In this document: piece after piece, positions 8,940 to 17,521 of the stretch | How the letters are laid out: the number at the start of each line of letters is the position of its first letter | Position numbering within the stretch: position 1 is the stretch's first letter | From: Opitutia bacterium | Lineage (GTDB): Bacteria > Verrucomicrobiota > Verrucomicrobiia > Opitutales > Opitutaceae | Reading direction: 5' to 3' | NCBI GenBank assembly: GCA_947461205.1 | Contig: CANHJG010000033.1 | Location: 1-43,587 of the forward strand | Length of the DNA stretch: 43,587 bases | Made by a program: the position numbers and the translations under genes | The notes under the pieces: generated by a model | What the model saw: only the letters and a program-made list of their open reading frames with translations | Database searches by the model: none | Told to the model about the DNA's origin: nothing

Positions 8940-10286
8940 TTACGCCACACGCTCGACGATGAGCGGCGGCGGCGTCGGACGCTTCGGCGCCAGACGGTAG
9001 GCGTTCTTGAAATGATCGAGCGCCTGCTCGAGCTTCGCCTCGTCATTATAGTGGATCATCATGAGCGGCTCGCCTTGCTTCACCTGTGTGCCGACTTTCT
9101 TGATTTCGGAAACGCCGACGGAGTGGTCAACCTTGTCGCCCGCGGCATGCTTGCCCGCGCCCAAGATATGCACGCCGTGCGCAATCATCGCCGCGTTGAT
9201 CGTGTGTACGTAGCCGCGCTTCGGCGCCGGCAGCTTGCGGATGTGTTTCGCCGCCGGGAATTTCTCCGGATGGTCGATGAACGTCGTGTCGCCGCCCTGC
9301 GCTTTGACGAGCTCCTTGAACTTCTCGAGCGCGGATCCGTCCGTGAGGTGGCGCTGCACGGTCTGCTTGGCCGAGAGGGTCGAACCCGCGACCCCCGCGA
9401 GCCGCACGATCTCCATACCGAGCTTGAGCACGAGTTCCTTCATGTCCTCGGGACCTTCGCCCTTGAGCAACGCGATGGCTTCCTTGACCTCCAGCGAGGT
9501 GCCGACGGTATCGCCCAACGGCTGGTTCATGTCGGTGACGAGCGCGACGCAACGGCGCTTCATGGAGCGGCCGACGCGGGTCATCGAACGGGCCAGCTGT
9601 TTAGCCTGCTCCAGATCTTTAATGAAGGAACCGTTGCCCCACTTGACGTCGATCACGAGTCCTTCGGAACCTTCGGCCAGCTTCTTGGACAGCACGCTGC
9701 CGGTGATGAGCGGGAGGCTCGGGATCGTGCCGGTCTCCTTCCGGAGCGAGTAGAACTTGGCCTCGACGGGCGCGAGATCGTCGGTCTGCGCGATGATCGC
9801 GCCGCCGATCTTGGCGAGCTGCGCCGAGAACTGCTCATTCGACAAGTGGCCCTTGAAACCGGGGATGGCGGCGAGCTTCTCCAGCGTGTTAATCACGTAG
9901 TCATGCTCGACCCCACACATCATGGGAACGACGACGCCGGCGGCCATCGCCAGCGGAACGAGGACCAGGGACGTCTTGTCGCCCACGCCACCCGTGGAAT
10001 ACTTGTCGATTTTCGGTTTCGCGATGTGCGACAAATCAATCACTTCCCCGGACAACATCATTTCCTCCGTGAGGTCAGCGGTTTCCTGCGCCGACATACC
10101 CGAAAAATAGATCGCCATCGCCAAGGCCGCCAGCTGGTGCTGCGGCATCTCGCCATCGAGGGTGCTGTCGATGATGTAACGGATTTCTTCCTGATTGAAC
10201 TCGCCCCCGTCGCGCTTCTTTTCGATCAAGAACTCGAAGGTTGGCTTGATAAATCGACGGGTTGGGATGTTGCGTTTGCTTGTCAT
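8940..10286 (-). CDS. deoA: Thymidine/pyrimidine-nucleoside phosphorylase, divergent
   Basis: This enzyme cleaves thymidine (or uridine) with phosphate to the free base and (deoxy)ribose-1-phosphate. The 448-residue protein has the family layout: an N-terminal helical domain with FxxxKxxGxxF...I-type spacing, the phosphate motif KYSTGGVGDKTS (95-106), FYSLRKETGTIPSLPLITGSVLSKK with the base-binding Arg, Ser and Lys, and a C-terminal alpha/beta domain (HINAAMIAHGVHILGAGK). The frame is open far upstream, but homology starts at ATG 10286. Two regions are unusual. The segment that normally reads SGRGLGHTGGTLDKLE is here CGVEHDYVINTLEKLA (124-139), so the Ser that contacts phosphate is Cys124, and VGSGAF reads WGNGSF. 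The flanks stay in frame with equal spacing, so a frameshift is unlikely. Substrate choice may differ from E. coli DeoA. Confidence 0.85.
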   Translation of the reverse strand: MTSKRNIPTRRFIKPTFEFLIEKKRDGGEFNQEEIRYIIDSTLDGEMPQHQLAALAMAIYFSGMSAQETADLTEEMMLSGEVIDLSHIAKPKIDKYSTGGVGDKTSLVLVPLAMAAGVVVPMMCGVEHDYVINTLEKLAAIPGFKGHLSNEQFSAQLAKIGGAIIAQTDDLAPVEAKFYSLRKETGTIPSLPLITGSVLSKKLAEGSEGLVIDVKWGNGSFIKDLEQAKQLARSMTRVGRSMKRRCVALVTDMNQPLGDTVGTSLEVKEAIALLKGEGPEDMKELVLKLGMEIVRLAGVAGSTLSAKQTVQRHLTDGSALEKFKELVKAQGGDTTFIDHPEKFPAAKHIRKLPAPKRGYVHTINAAMIAHGVHILGAGKHAAGDKVDHSVGVSEIKKVGTQVKQGEPLMMIHYNDEAKLEQALDHFKNAYRLAPKRPTPPPLIVERVA

Positions 10287-10504
10287 GAGTTGTGTGTGAG
10301 GGAAAACGGACGGCTGCCCGCTGCGCGGAAAAGTGTGCAATTCAATGGAGTTCACGGGGAAAGTCGAGCCAAAATTCCCCGCCCCTCCCGTCGCCAAACC
10401 ACCGGGTTGCCCCCTAAAAAACCGTCCTGCATCCCGCACCGTAGCGCACCTTTGCCTCCGGCGCCAGTGCACCCGCGCCCCGACCGCCCGTCCGCCCCGG
10501 CCGG

Positions 10505-11704
10505 TTACTTCGTCTTCGCCCCCCCGGCGATCCACGCCGCGATGATCGCGCGCTCGTCGTCGGTGATTTGCGTGACATTGCCCAACGGCATGATGCGCGT
10601 CGCCACGACCTGCTGATAAATCCGTTGGGCGTTGGCCCCGATGCTCTCGGCCGTATGCAAAACCACCCCGGCCGGCGGCTGGGCGATCCCGGCAAACGTG
10701 GGCGTCGGCGCATGGCACGTCACGCACCGTTGGCCCACGATCGCCCGCACCTGATCGAACGTCACCGGACCGTCCACTTTCGGCAGCGGCAGCAGGCGCG
10801 GGGCCGTCCACCACGCCACCACCCCCAGCAGCACCGCGCCGAACGCCGGGTAGCGCCACTCGAGCACGCCCTTGTGCCGGCGGTTGAAGAAATGCCGGAT
10901 CGACACCGCCGCCGCCGAGATCAACACCAACACCGCCCACGCGTGCGGGTGCGCATAGGTCGAGGCGTTGTGGTGGCTGATCATGATGAACAGCACGGGC
11001 AGCGTGAAGTAGTTATTGTGCACGCTGCGCTGCTTGCCCCGCTTGCCGTAGATCGGATCGGGTAACCGCCCCGCACGCATCGCCTCCACCATCTTTTTCT
11101 GGCCGGGAATGATCACGAAAAACACGTTCGCCACCATGATCGTGCCGATCGAGGTGCCCACATGGATGAACGCCGCGCGCCCCCCAAAGACCTGCCCCAG
11201 CCCCCACGCCAGCAGCACCAGCAAACCAAAGACGATCGCGCCCAAAACCGGGTCGTTCTTCCCGACCGGCGAACGGCACAGCCCATCATACACGAGCCAC
11301 GCCCCGACCATGCTCGCGACCCCAATCCCGACCGCCTGCGCCCCGCTCAGGACCGCGACCGACGGATCGATCATCATCGTCCCCGCGCGCATCCAATACA
11401 CCAAAACGAGCAGCGCCGTGCCCGACAGCCACGTCGTATAAGCCTCCCACTTGAACCAGTGCAGCCTGTCCGGCAGCGACGCCGGCGCGACCGCGTATTT
11501 TTGCGGATTGTAGAATCCGCCGCCATGCACCGCCCAGAGTTCCCCCGACACGCCCTTCTTGGCGTTGTCCGACCCCGGCGCCGGCGGCTCCAACGAGTTG
11601 TCCAGCCAGATAAAATAGAACGACGATCCGATCCACGCGATTCCGGCGATGACGTGCAGCCACCGGACCAACAAGCCGAGAAATTCCATGAAGTGAGCGT
11701 CCAT
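10505..11704 (-). CDS. puuD: Urate hydroxylase PuuD (membrane domain plus cytochrome c)
   Basis: PuuD oxidises urate to 5-hydroxyisourate and passes electrons to the respiratory chain through its own haem. The 399-residue protein begins with the membrane domain (about eight hydrophobic segments, residues 10-310, including LLVRWLHVIAGIAWIGSSFY and the His-rich HNNYFTLPVLFIMISHH). It ends in a cytochrome c domain with C327-x2-C330-H331 and a possible axial Met near 372 (RIMPLGN), which should face the periplasm. ATG 11704 (MDAHFMEFLG) fits known PuuD starts; a TTG further up adds nothing. It is divergent from argS, 95 bp away. No other purine degradation gene is in the window, so downstream steps (hydroxyisourate hydrolase, OHCU decarboxylase) must be elsewhere, if present. 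Confidence 0.88.
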   Translation of the reverse strand: MDAHFMEFLGLLVRWLHVIAGIAWIGSSFYFIWLDNSLEPPAPGSDNAKKGVSGELWAVHGGGFYNPQKYAVAPASLPDRLHWFKWEAYTTWLSGTALLVLVYWMRAGTMMIDPSVAVLSGAQAVGIGVASMVGAWLVYDGLCRSPVGKNDPVLGAIVFGLLVLLAWGLGQVFGGRAAFIHVGTSIGTIMVANVFFVIIPGQKKMVEAMRAGRLPDPIYGKRGKQRSVHNNYFTLPVLFIMISHHNASTYAHPHAWAVLVLISAAAVSIRHFFNRRHKGVLEWRYPAFGAVLLGVVAWWTAPRLLPLPKVDGPVTFDQVRAIVGQRCVTCHAPTPTFAGIAQPPAGVVLHTAESIGANAQRIYQQVVATRIMPLGNVTQITDDERAIIAAWIAGGAKTK

Positions 11705-11799
11705 CGTGTAGAAAAGAGCGTTCTCCAAGCGCCTTCGATGCCAAGCCAATATCTAACTCCACGCTTGCGCGCCCGCGCCGCGATTTCGTTCCCTCCCCC

Positions 11800-13593
11800 A
11801 TGCACGTCGCCTTCCACCTCGCCGTCGATCTCGACACGGCCCTCCAGACCGCCGCCGCCACGGCCGGCCTCGCCGACGCCGCCGCCTTCACCCCCGAAGT
11901 GCGCTCCGCCGATCCCAAACACGGCGACTTTCAGGCCAACGGCACGCTCGGCTACGCCAAGTCCCGCAAGCTCAACCCCCGCGCCACCGCCGAGCGACTC
12001 GTCGCCGCCCTCCCCTCCGCTGTCCGCGAGGCCTACGAGGTCTCCATCGCCGGCCCCGGCTTCATCAACTTCACCCTCAAGCCCGCCGCGCTCCACGCCT
12101 GGCTCCGCACCTTCGCCACCCGCGAGGCCCTCGCCACCGGCGCCGCCGCTGCCCACACCGGCCAGACTTGGGTCGTCGACTACTCCTCCCCCAACACGGC
12201 GAAACAGATGCACGTCGGCCACCTCCGCTCCGCCGTCATCGGCGAGGCGATCTGCCGCCTCCTCGCCTTCACCGGCGCCCGGGTCATCCGCGACAACCAC
12301 CTCGGTGACTGGGGCACCCAGTTCGGCAAACTCATTTACGGCTACAAACGCTGGGCCGACCCCGCCGCCCTCGCCGCCGATCCCATCGAGGAACTCGAGC
12401 GCCTCTACAAACTCGGCCACGCCGCCACCCCCGACGACTCCCCCGCAATCGAGGAAGCCCGCCGCGAACTCGTCGCCCTCCAAAACGGCGATTCCGAAAA
12501 TGTCGCGCTCTGGAAGAAATTCTCCGAGGTCAGCCTCGCCGCCTTCCAACAGATCTACGACCGCCTCGGCATCACGTTCGACTGCAACCTCGGCGAGTCC
12601 TTCTACAACGACAAGGTCGGCCGCGTTTACACCGAACTCGTCGAGACCAAAATCGCCGAGGATAGCCACGGCGCCCTCGTCGTCTTCCACGACGAACACC
12701 CCCGCTTCTCCCGCCACACCGAGCGCCCGAATCCCTTTATGGTCCGCAAGGCCGACGGCGCCAGCGGCTACGCGTCCACCGACCTCGCGACCGCCCTCTA
12801 CCGCACCGAGAACTTTCAGGCCGATGGCATCGTGATCGTCACCGATTTCCGCCAGACCGACCACTTCGAGCAGCTCTTCCTCACGGTGAAAAAATGGTTC
12901 GCCGCGAAAGCCTATCGCCTGCCCGAACTCCACCACGTTACCTTCGGCGCCGTCACCGGCGAAGACGGCAAGGCCCTCAAGACCCGCGATGGCGGCGTCA
13001 TCAAACTCAAGGCCCTCCTCGACGAAGCCGAAGAACGCGCCCACGCGATCGTCACCGCGAAAAACGCCGAACGCCCCGCGGCGGAGCGTTTCTCCGCCGA
13101 CGAGTGCCGCACCATTGCGCGCACCGTCGGCATCGCCTCCGTCCAATACGCCGACCTCGCCCAAAACCGCAGCAGTAACTACGTCTTCTCTTGGGACAAG
13201 ATGCTGGCCCTCGATGGCAACACCGCGCCCTACCTGCTCTACGCCGTCGCCCGAATCCACTCGATCTTCCGCAAAGCCGGCGTCGCCCCCGCCGACCTCG
13301 CGCTCGATCCCTCCGCCACGGCTCCCGAGACGCCCGCCGAAATGATTCTGGCGCGGAAACTCGTGAAATTCCCCGACGCCCTCCGCGTCGCCGGCGAGAG
13401 CCTGCGCCCGCACTTCCTCGGCCTCTACCTCTTCGAACTTGCCGGCGACTACAGCTCGTTCAACAGCGCCGACAAGGTCCTCGTCGACGATCCCGCCCTC
13501 CGCGCCCGCCGCCTGATGCTCTGCGCCCGCACCCTCGTCACCCTCGAAACCGGCCTGCACCTCCTCGGCCTGCGCACGCTGACGCGGATGTGA
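11800..13593 (+). CDS. argS: Arginyl-tRNA synthetase
   Basis: This charges tRNA-Arg with arginine in the cytoplasm (class I synthetase). The 597-residue protein has the N-terminal additional domain for the tRNA elbow (about 1-110). The catalytic domain has the HIGH motif as HVGH in SSPNTAKQMHVGHLRS, and GEDGKALKTRDG takes the place of KMSKS. The DALR-type anticodon domain lies at about 470-597 and ends LHLLGLRTLTRM, as in family members. Length is normal. ATG 11800 follows ccctccccc, with no Shine-Dalgarno. The gene is divergent from puuD, so the 95-bp spacer should hold both promoters. Confidence 0.97.
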   Translation: MHVAFHLAVDLDTALQTAAATAGLADAAAFTPEVRSADPKHGDFQANGTLGYAKSRKLNPRATAERLVAALPSAVREAYEVSIAGPGFINFTLKPAALHAWLRTFATREALATGAAAAHTGQTWVVDYSSPNTAKQMHVGHLRSAVIGEAICRLLAFTGARVIRDNHLGDWGTQFGKLIYGYKRWADPAALAADPIEELERLYKLGHAATPDDSPAIEEARRELVALQNGDSENVALWKKFSEVSLAAFQQIYDRLGITFDCNLGESFYNDKVGRVYTELVETKIAEDSHGALVVFHDEHPRFSRHTERPNPFMVRKADGASGYASTDLATALYRTENFQADGIVIVTDFRQTDHFEQLFLTVKKWFAAKAYRLPELHHVTFGAVTGEDGKALKTRDGGVIKLKALLDEAEERAHAIVTAKNAERPAAERFSADECRTIARTVGIASVQYADLAQNRSSNYVFSWDKMLALDGNTAPYLLYAVARIHSIFRKAGVAPADLALDPSATAPETPAEMILARKLVKFPDALRVAGESLRPHFLGLYLFELAGDYSSFNSADKVLVDDPALRARRLMLCARTLVTLETGLHLLGLRTLTRM

Positions 13594-13899
13594 CCCCGCC
13601 TCCCGCCCGCCCTCCCTCCCACGGCGGGCGCCGGGCGCAGCTCACTTTCCTGCAAACGCCATCAGAGTATAGGAGGCCGGCCGCTCCGCGGGCGGCGGAT
13701 TGCAGGTCGTGGCGTGGCTCGAAAGCCGCGCGCGGAGCGCACGGCCCACCCGGGGAAACCGTGCGCGGCAAGAAACCGGGAAGCCCCGGGTGGGCCCCGG
13801 CCGCGACTTTTCGCTTGCCGAGCCCGCGTCTCCCTGCGTGCTTCGCAGCTACACGGACCCGGTCCCCAGCCCTCCCCCACACCCCCTCATTCAAATTTC
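13594..13899 (+). ncRNA. Candidate structured leader with competing stems upstream of the Cys-rich gene
   Basis: No coding frame is convincing here. A perfect 13-bp inverted repeat (13743-13755 with 13784-13796) encloses 28 nt that are A-rich for this genome. An 8-bp stem (13737-13744 with 13759-13766) shares strand with it: the second half of the 8-bp stem lies inside the 13-bp loop. The two stems overlap at 13743-13744 and would compete, or with shortening form a pseudoknot. This suggests a structured RNA or an attenuation device ahead of the small gene at 13960. It matches no RNA family I can name; orientation is inferred from the downstream gene. Confidence 0.35.
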
Positions 13900-13925
13900 C
13901 TGCGCATTCGTTCGCGAGTGCGCAG
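13900..13925 (+). promoter_or_regulatory. UUCG-capped hairpin in the leader of the Cys-rich gene
   Basis: Positions 13900-13910 pair with 13915-13925 (11 bp, one G-U) around the very stable tetraloop TTCG. The hairpin ends 34 nt before the start codon and has no T-run, so it looks like an RNA stabiliser or regulatory element, not a terminator. Confidence 0.5.
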
Positions 13926-13959
13926 TAACCGTAACCCTCGACCCCTAATAAAACATCCT

Positions 13960-14199
13960 ATGAAAATCCACAAAGCCCTCCTCGCCTTCGCCCTCGGTTC
14001 CTTCCTCGCTGTTGGCCTCGCATTCGCCGCCGACGCCAAGAAGGACGCCGCTGCTCCCGCCGCCAAGGTCGCAGGTTGCTGCGCCAAGGCTGCCAAAGAC
14101 AGCAAGGCCTGCGGTCACGCGTGCTGCGTCGCTGCGGCCAAAGAGAGCAAGAACTGCGAGAAGTGCGGTGGCGCGGGCGCCATCGAGGCCAAAAAATAA
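13960..14199 (+). CDS. Small exported Cys-rich protein
   Basis: The 79-residue protein begins with a clear signal peptide (MKIHKALLAFALGSFLAVGLAFAAD, cleavage after about residue 23 or 24). The mature part is about 55 residues of Ala and Lys with seven Cys (40, 41, 51, 55, 56, 66, 69) and one His (53), arranged CC-x9-C-x3-CC-x9-C-x2-C. This looks like a metal-binding or redox protein of the periplasm or cell surface, perhaps metallothionein-like, but I recognise no named family. An odd number of Cys would leave one free if disulfides form. It has its own structured leader and a strong terminator, so it is probably a single-gene transcript. The ATG follows an A/T-rich aataaaacatcct without Shine-Dalgarno. 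Confidence 0.8.
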   Translation: MKIHKALLAFALGSFLAVGLAFAADAKKDAAAPAAKVAGCCAKAAKDSKACGHACCVAAAKESKNCEKCGGAGAIEAKK

Positions 14200-14223
14200 T
14201 CGGCCTTCCGCCTGAATTTGCGA

Positions 14224-14259
14224 GCCGCGCACCCTTCACCGGGCGCGCGGCTTTTTTTT
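14224..14259 (+). terminator. Rho-independent terminator of the Cys-rich gene
   Basis: A 7-bp GC stem (14224-14230 with 14245-14251) and a 14-nt loop are followed by eight T, 24 nt after the stop codon. Confidence 0.88.
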
Positions 14260-14338
14260 GCCGACTCCCCCCGCTCCCCGGCCCACTCCGCCACTCCGCA
14301 TTTGGCATTCCCGGTTTCTTTCATCTAGTTCCCCTCCC

Positions 14339-17300
14339 GTGCGTTTCTCCGTTCCTCGCTGCCCCACCCTCGCCGTCGCAGTCCTGCTGGCCCTCGCCGC
14401 CTCGCCTCTCGGCGCCATGGACCATTCTTCGGCCCGCCCCTTCGACCCGCGCATCTTCGCCGCCACCGAAACCCCGGGCGGCCTCGCGCCCGGCAGCTTC
14501 GTCCCGAATTTCCGGCTCACCGACCACACCGGCACCAGCCGCGAACTCTATTACGAATCCACCACCAAGGCCGTCGTCCTCGTCTTCACCGCCACCGGCG
14601 GCCCGCGCGCCCTCCAAACCGCCAGCGCCCTCCGCGCCCTCCGCGCGCGCTTTTCCGCCGCCGACGTCACGCTCTGGCAAATCGATTCCAACCTCGCCGC
14701 GGATCGGGCCGCGATCACCGCCGAGCAAACGCTCTTCAACAACGCCGTGCCTGTCTTGATCGACGAGGCCCAGCTCGTCGCCACCGAACTTGGCGTCACC
14801 CGCCAGCTCGAAGCGCTTGTGATCGATCCCGTCAGCTTGGTCCTCTCCTACCGCGGCCCCCTCGACAACGCCGACCCCACCTCCCTCGCCGCCCCGACCC
14901 AAAACTTCGCCGCCGACGCCGTCGCGGCCCTCGTCGCCGGCCGCTCTCCCGCCGCCGGCCAGCGTATTGCCATGAGCCCCACAGCCCCGGCGCTCGACCT
15001 CCCGGCACAGTCTGTGCCCGACTACGCCGCCGAAGTCGCCCCGATCATCCTGGCCCGCTGCGTTTCCTGCCATTCCCCGGGCAACATCGCACCTCACGTG
15101 TACAGCAAATTCGCCGACCTCGCCGCCAAAGCCCCCGGCATCCGCCAATCCCTCCTCGTGAAGCGCATGGCCCCCTGGCACGCCGACTCCCGCTACGGCG
15201 TCTTTGAAAACACCGCCGCGCTCAGCCCCGCCGAGGCGTCCACGCTCTACCACTGGGTCCGCGCCGGCGCGCCGCGGGGCACGTCCACCTCCGACCCGTT
15301 GGCCACCACGCCGCCTCCCGCCGGCGGCGATTGGCCGCTCGGCCCGCCGGATCTCATCCTTTCCCTGCCCAAGAAGACTCTGCCCGCCACCGGCTCGCTC
15401 CCCTACGATTATCCCGAGCTCACGGTCCCGACGACCGAGGACAAATGGCTCCGGGCCGTCTATGTGAAGCCGGGCAACCGCCGCGCCGTCCACCATGCCT
15501 TGGTCTTGGAGGGTTCACAGGTGGAGCAAGTCCTCGCCGTGCTCTCCGGCAACCTGCCCGGCCTGACGGGATTTTACGCCGGCTACGTTCCCGGCTTGGA
15601 TCAGACGTGGTTTCCCGACGGCTCCGGCAAACTCCTCCGCCGCGCCTCGAAGCTCACGGTGCAAATGCACTACACCACCACCGGCCAGCCCGAGTCCGAT
15701 GAAACCCAGCTTGGTTTCTATTATGCCTCCCGCGCGCCCGACCGGGAGCTGTTTACCAAGTCGGCCAATAACACCAGCCTCACCATTCCGGCCGGCGCCA
15801 AGGACTACGAGCGCGAGGCCACCTTCACCGCCTCCGCCACCAAGGATGTGATGCTCTACGAGCTGAACCCGCACATGCATTATCGCGGAAAACGCGTTCG
15901 CTTCGACGCGCTCTATCCCGACGGCACGACCGAGACGCTCCTCAACGTTCCGGCTTACGATTTCAATTGGCAGTCCCAGTATCGTCTCGCCCAGCCCAAG
16001 CGCCTCCCCGCCGGCACCGCCATCCGTGTCCGCGGCGCTTTCGACAATTCCGCGCAAAACCCCGCTAACCCCAACCCGAACACCACCGTTCGCTTCGGGG
16101 AGCAAACCGGCGACGAGATGTTCATCGGTTACATCAACTACGCCGAGCTCACCGACAAAATCACCACCGCGAAACCGCCGCTCTTCGCCGCGACCTCCGT
16201 CGCGCGCGCCCGCGTCGGTGAACCGTTCCGCTTCGCGCTCGAAGCGGCGAATGAGCCCACCTCCTACCGCGCCTCATCCCTGCCCGCCGGTCTCACGCTT
16301 GACCCCCGAACCGGCGCCCTCTCCGGCACGCCCACCACCGTCGGCCGACGCGCGGTCACAATCATCGCCGAAAACGCCGCGGGTCGCGCCGCCACCGTCG
16401 TCGACCTCGTCATCGGCACCGCAACCGCCGCTCCCGTCTTCACCCTCCAGCCCAAGAGCGTCCGGACCACGATCGGGGCCAACGTCACCCTGCTCGCCGC
16501 CGCCACCGGTTTTCCCAAGCCCACCTACACGTGGCTCTGCCGCGGCCAGGAATTCTGCAACACCACTGAACCCGTCCTCGAGCTAACCAACATCACCGCT
16601 GCCTACGTCGGCGATTTCACCTGCGTCGCTACCAACGCCGCCGGCACCGCCACCAGTGCACCCGCCACGCTCTCCCTCGAATTCAGCGGCCTCGTCAACC
16701 TCTCCGCCCGCGCCAACGTCGGCACCGGCGCCAACGTCGTCATTCCCGGTATCACCATTCGTGGTACCAAACCGAAGACCCTCCTCATCCGCGCCGCCGG
16801 TCCTGCCCTCGGGGCCTTCGGCGTACCCGGCACGCTCGCCAATCCCGTCGTCACCGTCTTCGACTCCGCCAACCAACCCATCCTGGTCAACGACAACTGG
16901 GCCCAGCTCCCCGACCCCGCCGCCGTCGTCGCCGCGAGCCTCGCCCAAAACGCCTTCGCCCTCGCGCCCGGCTCCCGCGACGCCGCCACGCTCGTCACCC
17001 TGCCTCCCGGCAGCTACACCATCCAGGTCGCCGGCGTCGGCACCGGCACCGCCGCGTCCGGCGTCGCGCTCGTCGAAGTTTACGAAGCCGACGCCACCCC
17101 CAGCACGCTCGTCAACCTCTCCTGCCGCGCCCGCGTGGGTACCGGCGGCGACATCCTCATTGCTGGCTTCGTGATTCGTGGCACCGCGCCGCGCCGTCTC
17201 CTGATTCGAGGCGTCGGTCCCACCCTCGCCGGCTTCGGCGTCGCCGGCACCCTCGCCGATCCCAAGCTCGAAATCATCCGCCAAGGCGAAACCTCCCCCC

Positions 17301-17521
17301 TCGCCACCAACGACAACTGGTCCTCGCCCGTCAGCCCCTTGACGTCGAGCGCCGCCGAACTCACCGCCGCCTTCACCAGCGTCGGGGCCTTCGCTCTCAC
17401 GGCAACCAGCCGCGATGCCGCGCTGATCGTGACGCTCCCCCCCGGCACCTACACCGCCCAAGTCAGCGGCCTCAACAACACCGTCGGCGTCGCCATCGTC
17501 GAAGTCTACGACCTTCCGTAG
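14339..17521 (+). CDS. Exported redoxin / cytochrome c / copper monooxygenase-like / Ig-domain fusion protein
   Basis: The 1060-residue protein starts at GTG 14339, giving a good signal peptide (1-26, ending ASPLGA); the TTG further upstream sits in the previous terminator. Domains in order: a thioredoxin-like redoxin domain (about 50-200) lacking CxxC; a cytochrome c-like domain with C241-x2-C244-H245; a region like the type II copper, ascorbate-dependent monooxygenases (about 340-615) with HHALV (385-386), QMHY (H444) and NPHMHYRGK (H512, H514); a putative-Ig (He_PIG) domain (about 620-700); an Ig-like domain (about 703-783, with Trp and Cys); and two copies of a 137-residue repeat (785-923 and 924-1060). 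The protein is probably surface-located and redox-active. Its substrate is unknown. Similar redoxin-cytochrome-monooxygenase fusions occur in Planctomycetes and Verrucomicrobia. Confidence 0.82.
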   Translation: MRFSVPRCPTLAVAVLLALAASPLGAMDHSSARPFDPRIFAATETPGGLAPGSFVPNFRLTDHTGTSRELYYESTTKAVVLVFTATGGPRALQTASALRALRARFSAADVTLWQIDSNLAADRAAITAEQTLFNNAVPVLIDEAQLVATELGVTRQLEALVIDPVSLVLSYRGPLDNADPTSLAAPTQNFAADAVAALVAGRSPAAGQRIAMSPTAPALDLPAQSVPDYAAEVAPIILARCVSCHSPGNIAPHVYSKFADLAAKAPGIRQSLLVKRMAPWHADSRYGVFENTAALSPAEASTLYHWVRAGAPRGTSTSDPLATTPPPAGGDWPLGPPDLILSLPKKTLPATGSLPYDYPELTVPTTEDKWLRAVYVKPGNRRAVHHALVLEGSQVEQVLAVLSGNLPGLTGFYAGYVPGLDQTWFPDGSGKLLRRASKLTVQMHYTTTGQPESDETQLGFYYASRAPDRELFTKSANNTSLTIPAGAKDYEREATFTASATKDVMLYELNPHMHYRGKRVRFDALYPDGTTETLLNVPAYDFNWQSQYRLAQPKRLPAGTAIRVRGAFDNSAQNPANPNPNTTVRFGEQTGDEMFIGYINYAELTDKITTAKPPLFAATSVARARVGEPFRFALEAANEPTSYRASSLPAGLTLDPRTGALSGTPTTVGRRAVTIIAENAAGRAATVVDLVIGTATAAPVFTLQPKSVRTTIGANVTLLAAATGFPKPTYTWLCRGQEFCNTTEPVLELTNITAAYVGDFTCVATNAAGTATSAPATLSLEFSGLVNLSARANVGTGANVVIPGITIRGTKPKTLLIRAAGPALGAFGVPGTLANPVVTVFDSANQPILVNDNWAQLPDPAAVVAASLAQNAFALAPGSRDAATLVTLPPGSYTIQVAGVGTGTAASGVALVEVYEADATPSTLVNLSCRARVGTGGDILIAGFVIRGTAPRRLLIRGVGPTLAGFGVAGTLADPKLEIIRQGETSPLATNDNWSSPVSPLTSSAAELTAAFTSVGAFALTATSRDAALIVTLPPGTYTAQVSGLNNTVGVAIVEVYDLP
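16691..17518 (+). repeat. Tandem C-terminal domain repeat, two copies of about 137 residues
   Basis: Copy 1 starts at 16691 (LVNLSARANVGTGAN), copy 2 at 17108 (LVNLSCRARVGTGGD). Both contain LLIR-x2-GP-x-L-x2-FGV-x-GTLA-x-P, then NDNW, SRDAA and LPPG-x-YT. The repeat resembles C-terminal modules I associate with secreted Opitutaceae proteins; a role in surface anchoring is an inference. Confidence 0.75.

Noticed and set aside
11374-13560. A 728-codon open frame antisense to argS
   Set aside because: Same reason: low-complexity Gly/Glu/Val translation opposite a full-length ArgS.
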